Shown: one piece after another, positions 15,616 to 22,712 of the stretch
Numbering within the stretch: the stretch's first letter is position 1
Layout of the letters: each line of letters starts with the position of its first letter
Assembly (NCBI RefSeq): GCF_938039205.1
Contig: NZ_CALHVM010000049.1
Coordinates: forward strand, 1-64,000
Length of the DNA: 64,000 nt
Direction: 5' to 3'
Origin: an uncultured Campylobacter sp.
GTDB lineage: Bacteria > Campylobacterota > Campylobacteria > Campylobacterales > Campylobacteraceae
Notes under the pieces: generated by a model
The model's input: the letters and a program-made list of their open reading frames with translations, nothing else
Told to the model about the DNA's origin: nothing
Databases searched by the model: none
Made by a program: the position numbers and the translations under genes

Positions 15616-15937
15616 AAAGATCAGTATATTAGGTTACATCTCGACCAGAAATGAATACGGCGAGGTTGAAAAACAGCAGCAATACTTGCTAAAGGATATT
15701 TGGGCTTACATAAGGCAACTATCGGCAAAAGAGGCTTACGAGCGAGCGCAAATTCAATCTGAAGCCGAGATTTTATTCGTGGTAAATTACAATGAGGTTT
15801 TAAAAGATCAGAGCCTGATCGACTACGAGATCAAATTTAGAGACAACACCTACCAAATAACCGGCATAGACTATTATGAATTTGGCAAGCGAGATATTAA
15901 AATTTATGCTAAGCCAAAAGGCAATAATCACAATTAG
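15602..15937 (+). CDS. Head-tail adaptor (SPP1 gp16-like joining protein)
   Basis: This 111-residue beta-rich protein fits the phage head-tail joining family (GYISTRNEYGEVEKQ near the N-terminus, then IWAYIRQLSAKEAYERAQIQSEAEILF and the C-terminal YQITGIDYYEFGKRDIKIYAK). I choose the ATG at 15602, which has AAAGG seven bases upstream and overlaps the terL stop; an in-frame TTG lies 15 bases earlier. It is the last gene before the right attachment site, so the island ends exactly where tail genes would begin. Confidence 0.85.
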   Translation: MIKDKKISILGYISTRNEYGEVEKQQQYLLKDIWAYIRQLSAKEAYERAQIQSEAEILFVVNYNEVLKDQSLIDYEIKFRDNTYQITGIDYYEFGKRDIKIYAKPKGNNHN

Positions 15938-15961
15938 GTAAGAAATTGGGTAAGAAATATT
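15936..15961 (+). repeat. Candidate integrase arm-type sites, right end
   Basis: These 26 bases match 2205-2230 at the left end with one mismatch and contain GGTAAGAA twice (15937-15944, 15949-15956). They lie about 55 bases inside the right attachment core. Confidence 0.6.
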
Positions 15962-16014
15962 CTAATTTTAAACCTTAAACTACGATTTTATCGTATGTAA
16001 AGCGGTATAGTTTT

Positions 16015-16036
16015 AGTCCATTCGGGGCCACCATTT
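16015..16036 (+). repeat. attR core (partial tRNA-Val 3' end)
   Basis: Exact 22-base copy of 2051-2072 without the rest of the tRNA. It marks the right boundary of the island. Confidence 0.93.
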
Positions 16037-16480
16037 CGCTTCTTTTGATTCAAATTTCATCAAATTTTACTTAATTTCGCATCGTAAATCCAAACGTCAA
16101 ATTTGCCCACTAAAGCCAAAAGTATATTATGTTTTATTTTGAAGTAAAATTTAATGATTAAAGCGCAAAGGCAACCACTCCTTTGCGCAATTTGGGAGAA
16201 AAATGAATCAAAACAGTGCAAAGACGAGATAAATGCATGATTCATTCGATGAAATATTAGCGTTAGTTTTCTTAAAATATAATAAACTATATTGAGAATA
16301 TTACCGATTTAACAATATTTAAAATTTAATCAATATATTCTATTATATTCAAAACTCAAATTTGACCGCCGTTTAAACCCAAATCAAATAAAACATTAAG
16401 TAAAGCTTAAAAACATTTTAGCTAAAATCAAGCCCAATTCTTTCAGCGTAAGAAAGATGTTTCGATAAAAAGGACGTAAA
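16037..16480. other. Intergenic region between attR and thrS
   Basis: AT-rich with no credible gene; the open frame on the minus strand has no coding character. The thrS promoter is likely around 16390-16430, where TAAAAT-type -10 sequences occur, and AAAAAGGACG precedes the thrS start. Confidence 0.5.
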
Positions 16481-18301
16481 ATGAGCGATATCATCGCATA
16501 CAAACTGGACGGAAACATAGTCGATACCCAGAGTATCAACGGGCGAGAAAACGCCGCAGAACCGATTTATTTTGACAACTCCCCAGACGCGCTAAACGTC
16601 ATCAGACACTCCTGTGCGCACCTCATGGCGCAGGCGATCAAAGAGCTTTATCCGCAGGCCAAATTTTTCGTCGGACCAAACGTCGAGGACGGATTTTATT
16701 ATGATTTTAAGGTCGATGAAGCTAACAGCAAGCTTAGCGACGAAGATCTAGAGGCGATAGAAGCCAAGATGAAAGAGCTAGCCGAAGCAAAGCTTGACAT
16801 CGTCAAAGCAAGCTCCACAAAAGCCTTTATGAGCGATAAATTTAAAGACGACGAGCTAAAACAAGAGGTGCTAAAACGCATCCCAGAAGGCGAAGTCAGC
16901 AGCTACAAGCAAGGAAATTTCGAGGATTTGTGCCGCGGACCGCACTTGCCAAATACCAAATTTTTAAGATTTTTTAAACTAACCCGCGTAGCAGGAGCCT
17001 ATCTGGGCGGCGACGAGACGCGCGAGATGATAAACCGCATCTACGGCACGGCATTTGCCGATAAAGAGAGCCTAAAAGAGCACATCCGCATCATCGAAGA
17101 GGCCAAAAAACGCGATCACAGGAAGCTAGGCGTGGAGATGAAGCTATTTACATTTGACGAAGAAGTCGGCGGTGGCCTGCCGATCTGGCTACCAAACGGC
17201 GGACGCTTGCGCTCCAAACTAGAGCAAATTTTATACAAAGCGCACCGTGACCGAGGCTACGAGCCGGTTAGAGGTCCTGAGCTACTAAAAGCCGACGTGT
17301 GGAAAAAGAGCGGCCACTACGCAAACTATAAAGAAAATATGTACTTTACGACGATCGACGAGGCCGAATACGGCATAAAGCCGATGAACTGCGTCGGCCA
17401 CATCAAGGTATATCAGTCAGATATCCGCTCGTACCGCGATTTGCCGCTTAAATTTTTCGAATACGGCGTCGTGCACCGCCACGAAAAAAGCGGCGTTTTA
17501 CACGGGCTTTTTAGGGTGCGCGAATTTGCCCAGGACGACTCGCACATCTTTTGTATGCCAAGCCAAATCAAAGAAAATATCTTAGAAATTTTAAAATTTG
17601 CCGGCAAAATAATGGAAAATTTCGGCTTCCACTACGAGATGGAGATTTCGACCAAGCCCGCAAAAGCGATCGGCGGGGACGAAATTTGGGAAACGGCGAC
17701 GAAAGCGCTAAAAGAAGCGCTTGATGAAAACGGCTTTAAGTACGGTATCGACGAAGGCGGCGGCGCATTCTACGGTCCAAAAATCGACATCAAAATCACC
17801 GACGCGCTAAAACGAAAATGGCAGTGCGGCACGATCCAGGTCGATTTTAACCTGCCTGAGCGCTTTGATCTGGGCTACATCGACGCAAATAACGAACGCC
17901 AGCAACCCGTCATGCTACACCGCGCGCTACTAGGAAGCTTTGAGCGATTTATCGGGATCTTAATCGAGCACACGGGCGGCGAGCTACCGTTTTTCGTAGC
18001 GCCTACGCAAGTAGTCATCGTGCCGATTGGCGACGCGCACCTAGACTACGCCAAAACCGTCGCTAAAGAGCTTCGCAAAATCGGCGTAGATAGCGAAATC
18101 GCGAGCAAAAACGAGAGTCTAAACAAACGCATCCGTACCGCAGAAAAACAACGCGTGCCTATGATCGCGGTACTAGGCGACAACGAAGTGGCAAATAGCG
18201 CCATCGCTCTGCGCGACCGCACGACTAGAGAACAAAAAGATATGAAGCTGGATGAATTCGTCGAGCTGCTAAAATCAAAACTCGCCGAGGTAAGTTTTTG
18301 A
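16481..18301 (+). CDS. thrS: Threonyl-tRNA synthetase
   Basis: Charges tRNA-Thr in the cytoplasm. The 606 residues contain the editing domain with its HSCAHLMAQA motif, the class II core motifs (including GFYYDF and FEYGVVHRHEKSGVLHGLFRVREF), zinc ligands in MNCVGH and later His residues, and the C-terminal anticodon-binding domain (VVIVPIGDAHLDYA onward). The N-terminal TGS region is short compared with the E. coli enzyme, as is usual in Campylobacter. It is followed by infC, the standard bacterial neighbour, with a 170-base gap that probably carries the infC leader. Confidence 0.97.
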   Translation: MSDIIAYKLDGNIVDTQSINGRENAAEPIYFDNSPDALNVIRHSCAHLMAQAIKELYPQAKFFVGPNVEDGFYYDFKVDEANSKLSDEDLEAIEAKMKELAEAKLDIVKASSTKAFMSDKFKDDELKQEVLKRIPEGEVSSYKQGNFEDLCRGPHLPNTKFLRFFKLTRVAGAYLGGDETREMINRIYGTAFADKESLKEHIRIIEEAKKRDHRKLGVEMKLFTFDEEVGGGLPIWLPNGGRLRSKLEQILYKAHRDRGYEPVRGPELLKADVWKKSGHYANYKENMYFTTIDEAEYGIKPMNCVGHIKVYQSDIRSYRDLPLKFFEYGVVHRHEKSGVLHGLFRVREFAQDDSHIFCMPSQIKENILEILKFAGKIMENFGFHYEMEISTKPAKAIGGDEIWETATKALKEALDENGFKYGIDEGGGAFYGPKIDIKITDALKRKWQCGTIQVDFNLPERFDLGYIDANNERQQPVMLHRALLGSFERFIGILIEHTGGELPFFVAPTQVVIVPIGDAHLDYAKTVAKELRKIGVDSEIASKNESLNKRIRTAEKQRVPMIAVLGDNEVANSAIALRDRTTREQKDMKLDEFVELLKSKLAEVSF

Positions 18302-18473
18302 AACACCAGCGAAAATCCGCTAAATTTGAGCTAGGCGCGGCTTTATGCTAAGCCTGGCTTTTACCAAAATCTGCAAAAATTGTCACGGCGCAATAAATTT
18401 CTACGAAAAATACAATAAAAACACAATATTTTTGGATATAATCAACAAATTTCAACTTAAAGGAAAAAACTAA

Positions 18474-18989
18474 TTGGCTAAAGAAAACGAAGTGTTGCTC
18501 AACGAAGATATCAGAGCGAGCGAAGTAAGATGCGTGGGAGACGACGGCACCGCATACGGCGTCATCCCAAGAGTAGAGGCCTTGAAAATCGCCGAGAAAA
18601 TGGGGCTTGATCTAGTGCTAATCGCACCTGACGCTAAACCTCCCGTTTGCAAGATAATGGACTACGGCAAATTCCGCTACCAGCAGGAAAAAAAGCAAAA
18701 AGAGGCCAAGAAAAAGCAAAAAACGATCGAAGTCAAAGAAATCAAACTCTCCGTCAAAATCGCTCAAAACGACATCAACTACAAAGTCAAGCACGCTCTT
18801 GAGTTTCTAGAGGACGGCAAACACGTCAAATTTCGCGTATTTCTAAAAGGCCGCGAGATGAGCAATCCCGAAGCCGGCGTCGCGATGCTACAAAAAGTCT
18901 GGGAGATGGTAAAAGACGTTTCCGACCGCGATAAAGAGCCGCTGCTAGAAGGCCGCTACGTCAATATGTTGGTAACGCCGAAGAGGTAA
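18474..18989 (+). CDS. infC: Translation initiation factor IF-3
   Basis: This 171-residue IF-3 keeps 30S subunits free and checks initiator tRNA pairing. The N-terminal domain has NEDIRASEVRCVGDDGTAYGV, followed by a lysine-rich linker (QQEKKQKEAKKKQK) and the C-terminal domain (VKEIKLSVKI, FLKGREM). The start is TTG at 18474, preceded by AAAGGAAAAAAC. The ATT that overlaps it is followed by an in-frame stop, so the unusual ATT start of E. coli infC is not used here. Confidence 0.96.
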   Translation: MAKENEVLLNEDIRASEVRCVGDDGTAYGVIPRVEALKIAEKMGLDLVLIAPDAKPPVCKIMDYGKFRYQQEKKQKEAKKKQKTIEVKEIKLSVKIAQNDINYKVKHALEFLEDGKHVKFRVFLKGREMSNPEAGVAMLQKVWEMVKDVSDRDKEPLLEGRYVNMLVTPKR

Positions 18990-19159
18990 AATTTGATAAA
19001 TTTGGGCGAGAAATCGCTCAAATTTTAACCTTAAAATTCGGCAAAATTTGACGATAAGTATCTACTTTTAGATCCTGGTTTTTAAATTTTAAGGCATTTT
19101 ATAATCATGCAAAAAGAAAATTCAAGCAAGTCAAATCGCTACACAAACGATCAGATCAA

Positions 19160-19680
19160 AGAAATTTTAAAATAATAATAGAGCTATCAAAAGGGTTTAT
19201 TTCTTATGAAGTAGCGGAGCGAGAAACGCTAAAAATCGTCCCGACATATCCAGCCCACAATCTCAAAATCTATACCAACCAAATGAGAAAAACTCTTGCC
19301 GGTATAGGCGAATACGGCTTTGGTTTCCCTGCTAACTGGGCGCAAGCGCTACTTGAAATAACGAGCGGCGAAGAGCGAGCGCAAATTTTTAGCCCTTAAA
19401 GAGCAACAGCGACTGTATCTCGAAAAAGACGGTAAAAATAACAAAAAGCTAGAAAAAGTTCTTCAAGCCGCCGAACAAAATTTGACTGAACAAAATCCAA
19501 GCAGGCTCGGCAAATTTAGAAAATATCGCGCCAGAGTATAAATTTACAGTCTCACAAAAAACAGACTTGTGCTACGACGCCAAAAACGTAAAATTTGATA
19601 AATTTGAGCTAAAATCGCTAAAGAATAAATTTCGTATGCGAACTGCCTAAAGCCAAATTTCACGCCCAAAGTGACCGCAT
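19160..19680 (+). pseudogene. Decayed gene remnant
   Basis: One frame from about 19188 reads a protein-like segment (GFISYEVAERETLKIVPTYP ... GEYGFGFPANWAQALLEI) and stops at 19399. A different frame overlapping that stop continues as LALKEQQRLYLEKDGKNNKKLEKVL to about 19541, and a third runs as YKFTVSQKTDLCYDAKNVKF to about 19649. The pieces have coding character but no intact start or single frame, so a gene broken by frameshifts is likely. I do not recognise the family. Confidence 0.5.
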
Positions 19681-19711
19681 ATTTAAAGCTAGTGCCCAAA
19701 GCCAGCCGCGA

Positions 19712-20032
19712 TTATTTGCCTACTTTTCTACAGCAGTCTTTTCGTAATCCATTGCTTTTTTCGCAGCATCTTTCATAAGCTTGCTTTGATAGAACGGCGT
19801 CCTTTTTCACGCGCTGATCAGTCGCGCCGCCTCTACCGTACTCATATATCTCGCCAAGGCCTTTGCATGATGCGGTATCATCCTCACTATAGCAACCTTT
19901 CGTAAAAATCTGTACCGCCGTAGCCCACTCCCCCTTTGATACAGCCTGCGCTCCATCGCCATGGCTCTTGCCGGCCTGGGCCGAAGACAACGCCAAATAA
20001 GTCAAAAAGATCGCGAAAATCAACTTTTTCAT
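19712..20032 (-). CDS. Small secreted Sel1-repeat-like protein
   Basis: This 106-residue protein has a signal peptide (KKLIFAIFLTYLALSSAQA) and then one to two Sel1-like units (GEWATAVQIFTKGCYSEDDTASCKGL and GEIYEYGRGG). The C-terminus is Cys-rich (ERCCEKSNGLRKDCCRK), so disulfides in the periplasm are likely. It is much shorter than the multi-repeat Sel1 protein in the mcc cluster. Its partner is unknown. Confidence 0.65.
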   Translation of the reverse strand: MKKLIFAIFLTYLALSSAQAGKSHGDGAQAVSKGEWATAVQIFTKGCYSEDDTASCKGLGEIYEYGRGGATDQRVKKDAVLSKQAYERCCEKSNGLRKDCCRKVGK

Positions 20033-20188
20033 GACGACTCTTTTATGTGGATTTATAAAGCGATTATACTACAAAAACGCTTTTATGTTTGGAAAATATT
20101 TACGCTATATCGTGATTAAATTTATGTAAAATTTTATCATTGCATTCAAATTTGAGCTGCGACTCACAAAGCCGTCCAAATTTCAAAA

Positions 20189-21256
20189 TTACCAAATTTT
20201 GCGGTTTAAATTTGGCTCTTTTACTATCTGCGTAAAGCTTTCTATCTCGCTCTCATAGGCAGTTAGCGTCGCTTCATCCGCTAGCGATTTGCCAAGCTGC
20301 GGCTCGAAGTCGTCGCGCCGGGTCTCGACGGCGATAAAAATTCGACCATCCTTAAAAACGGCATTTACAGGCGCATCTAGCCTGAGGCAAAGCTGAGTAA
20401 AATTTTCCATCAGCGCCGGGCTAAGTGCGTATCTAGCGCCGATCTGATCGGTCGTATAGACGTCAAATATCTCCTCAAATCTCACGTCGTCCATATTTGC
20501 CTTCTGCCCGTAAACCGCTAAATTTCGCGAATTTACGTGCGCGATTTGCGTTATGGAGCTTAGCTTTTTATTAAAATCCGCCTTAAAAAGCACGCCTTGA
20601 AACTGCACGACCGTATCGGTGCTGTTTTTCTTTTTCACCTTTTTAGCCGCGTAAAAGTCGCTAAATTTGACGCTAACACCATCTATAACGCCCTCAACGA
20701 GATCCTCGCTGCTCCACTCATCAACCCTGCAATCGTAAATCGTAAAAAAATCATCAAGCCCTAGCCCGCGGTCTTTATCGTAGCTAAGGCCGTGCTTTTT
20801 TATGATCTTTTCTATGATTTGACGTTTAAAATTTGCCCTAAATTCTCGCCTTTTAGACGCAGTCAAAAGGCTAGTCGTCGCAGCATATGAGATCGCGCCC
20901 AGCGTCACGCCGAAAATCGCGTCTAAAAAATACGCCGCAGCTGCGCCTACGCAAACGCCTACCGCAAGGGCGATTAGGTTTGCTTTTTTGACGGCGGCTA
21001 CTAAATTTACGCGCTCGTTTTCTAGCTCTTTTAGCTCTGGCGAAAGCTCGCTTTGGGCTGAGTTTTGAGCGTTCTCGCTTAAATTTTGGGCGGGTTTTTC
21101 GCCTAAGGCCGCAAAAAGATTAGAAGCCGCGGGAAGTGCAAAAAGCACGGCTATGGCGCCGACAAAAATAAAGGTAAATAAAGTCTCCGTTTTAACTCCT
21201 TTACACGTTTGGCCGCTTATTTTGTGGCTTGTTGGCTCGCAAACCAAAGCCGCCAA
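20189..21256 (-). CDS. DUF3137-like membrane protein
   Basis: The protein has up to 355 residues. Two hydrophobic regions (LFTFIFVGAIAVLFALPAASNLF and LIALAVGVCVGAAAAYFLDAIFGVTLGA) bracket a charged helix. A soluble C-terminal domain of about 220 residues then carries features of the DUF3137 family, including DDVRFEEIFDVYTTDQIGARYALSPALMENF and FKDGRIFIAVE. The start is uncertain: the frame begins with a TTG at 21256, but the best ribosome-binding site (AAAGGAG) lies inside the frame. The function of the family is unknown. Confidence 0.7.
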   Translation of the reverse strand: MAALVCEPTSHKISGQTCKGVKTETLFTFIFVGAIAVLFALPAASNLFAALGEKPAQNLSENAQNSAQSELSPELKELENERVNLVAAVKKANLIALAVGVCVGAAAAYFLDAIFGVTLGAISYAATTSLLTASKRREFRANFKRQIIEKIIKKHGLSYDKDRGLGLDDFFTIYDCRVDEWSSEDLVEGVIDGVSVKFSDFYAAKKVKKKNSTDTVVQFQGVLFKADFNKKLSSITQIAHVNSRNLAVYGQKANMDDVRFEEIFDVYTTDQIGARYALSPALMENFTQLCLRLDAPVNAVFKDGRIFIAVETRRDDFEPQLGKSLADEATLTAYESEIESFTQIVKEPNLNRKIW

Positions 21257-21605
21257 GTGCGGTTAAATTTCGGCGCGGTAATTAAGCCTAGGCCGCGCGG
21301 TCCGGACTCGCGCTTAAATTTACGCCGCTTTTTTATCTCGCATTTTTTGCTTAAATTTAATCCGTCCGCCGCTTTATTTCGTTCCGATTGTCTGCAAATT
21401 TAAACGATCCATGCTCCTTTTTCTCGAGATTGCCGCCTCTTTTCGTTTAAATTTCGCTCTTTCAAATTTAGCGCCTTACGGAAATTTAAGATTTTGGACA
21501 AAAGCATATAAATTTAAACAAACCTACGCGAAGGTAAAATTTACTTTGCGGCGCAACCTTAACGCCTAAATTTCACGCTCTTGTCGCCCGAATTTACCGC
21601 TTGCC
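21257..21605. other. Intergenic region rich in AAATTT words
   Basis: No convincing gene is seen. The stretch is packed with AAATTT-containing words, as are several other gaps in this chromosome. The minus-strand promoter of the DUF3137-like gene should lie near its left end. Confidence 0.45.
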
Positions 21606-22487
21606 TTAAAGCAGCCTAAACTCGCGGGCTAGTTCTAAGCTCGCTTCGATCTCGGCGCGCTTAGCCATTACGCTTTCGATGTTTGCGCTCAAATTTAGCC
21701 CGTTTTCGTCGCCGAATTTCTTTAGCTCGCGCCAAATTTCTTTGATTATCTCGCAACTTTGCGCCAGATAGTCCTCGCTAGCGTTTAGACGCGCCTCAAC
21801 CGCGCTAGGCACGCTAACGCCCAGCCATTTGATAAACTCTAGCGTTTTTGGGTTGCCCGCTGTTGAAAACGTGAGAAATATCGGCTCGGTTATTTTCGCG
21901 GCGGCGCAGTCCTCTAAAAATTTACGCGTCATCTGTGCGTCAAAAATGGCCTGCGAGATGAAAAACTTCGCCCCAGCCGCGATCTTTTCACGCATCCTTT
22001 GCGCCTCATCACCCTTTTTGGCATGACGCTCGGCGATACACACGCCGCCGACGGCTAAATTTTCAAATTCGCCCGCAATCTCGTACGCGCGAGCCAAATT
22101 TAACCGAACTTTTTGCGAGCTAGACGTAGCTCCGACGAGTACGTTTAATTTTGAGCTTTGAGCCGCAATCGCCGCGCGAAATACGCCCTCGTCGTAGCCG
22201 CTAGCCACGCGGTAAAAGATGCTTGGAGTCGAGACGTTTAGGTAGTCGCGGTAATAGATTTCGGGACTTAGCGTGCCGCTGAACTCAAATGTCCGCTCGC
22301 TATCGTTTCGTTCGCTCTCGTCTTGCACCTCGTAAAGTACGAGCCCGTCGGCGTTTATGCTCTCTATCCTGCCCGTCCAACGATCCGAGATGTCGCGCAG
22401 CTTAGCCTCGTCAAATTCGGCCTTGGGCGGCGTTAGTCCGTAGAGTACGAGCCCCTTTTCTTTGTTTAAAATTTTTTCTTTTAGCAT
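21606..22487 (-). CDS. metF: Methylenetetrahydrofolate reductase-like protein
   Basis: This 293-residue protein follows the MetF course: an N-terminal TPPKAE, NVLVGATSSS, an ENLAVGGVCIAERH barrel segment, and GAKFFISQAIFDAQMTRKFL matching the conserved FISQ...F/D region. MetF reduces methylene-THF to 5-methyl-THF, the methyl donor used by MetE, which is encoded just upstream on the same strand. The sequence is divergent from E. coli MetF, so the symbol rests on both the fold pattern and the metE neighbour. Confidence 0.78.
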   Translation of the reverse strand: MLKEKILNKEKGLVLYGLTPPKAEFDEAKLRDISDRWTGRIESINADGLVLYEVQDESERNDSERTFEFSGTLSPEIYYRDYLNVSTPSIFYRVASGYDEGVFRAAIAAQSSKLNVLVGATSSSQKVRLNLARAYEIAGEFENLAVGGVCIAERHAKKGDEAQRMREKIAAGAKFFISQAIFDAQMTRKFLEDCAAAKITEPIFLTFSTAGNPKTLEFIKWLGVSVPSAVEARLNASEDYLAQSCEIIKEIWRELKKFGDENGLNLSANIESVMAKRAEIEASLELAREFRLL

Positions 22488-22712
22488 GAAATTTCCAAAT
22501 TTAAAATGTAGAAAACCGCGCCGTTTGCGGTCAAATTTATGCCGTGGCGGCGCGTGCGCAGGATAAATTATTCGCCGCGACCGACAAATTTGACCCGCGT
22601 CAAATTTGAGCCGGTTTTAAACATGAGCTCAAAATTTAGCGGGCAAAGCCGCTCTCGTCGCAAATTTAAGCGGCAAAAGCGGCAAATTTATCCGAGTCGC
22701 AAGCGGTCGAAA

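Larger units (their letters stand above)
2051..16036. mobile_element. Capsid-forming phage-satellite-like island (cf-PICI-type) integrated in tRNA-Val
   Basis: The island is bounded by a 22 bp direct repeat of the tRNA-Val 3' end (2051-2072 and 16015-16036). It holds an integrase, an AlpA-like regulator, a DUF3987 replication protein beside an iteron-like array, a Cro/CI-type repressor, small early genes, then portal, protease, major capsid, connector, HNH, TerS, TerL and head-tail adaptor. No tail tube, tape measure, baseplate, fibre, holin or lysin gene is present. This content and size match capsid-forming phage-inducible chromosomal islands known from other proteobacteria and Firmicutes. 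A tail-deleted prophage is the main alternative, but the compact, uninterrupted head module and dedicated replication/regulation genes argue for a satellite. Confidence 0.82.

Noticed and set aside
2051..16036. Complete inducible prophage
   Set aside because: All head and packaging genes are present, but not one tail, baseplate, fibre, holin or lysin gene can be found before attR, so it cannot make infectious phage alone.
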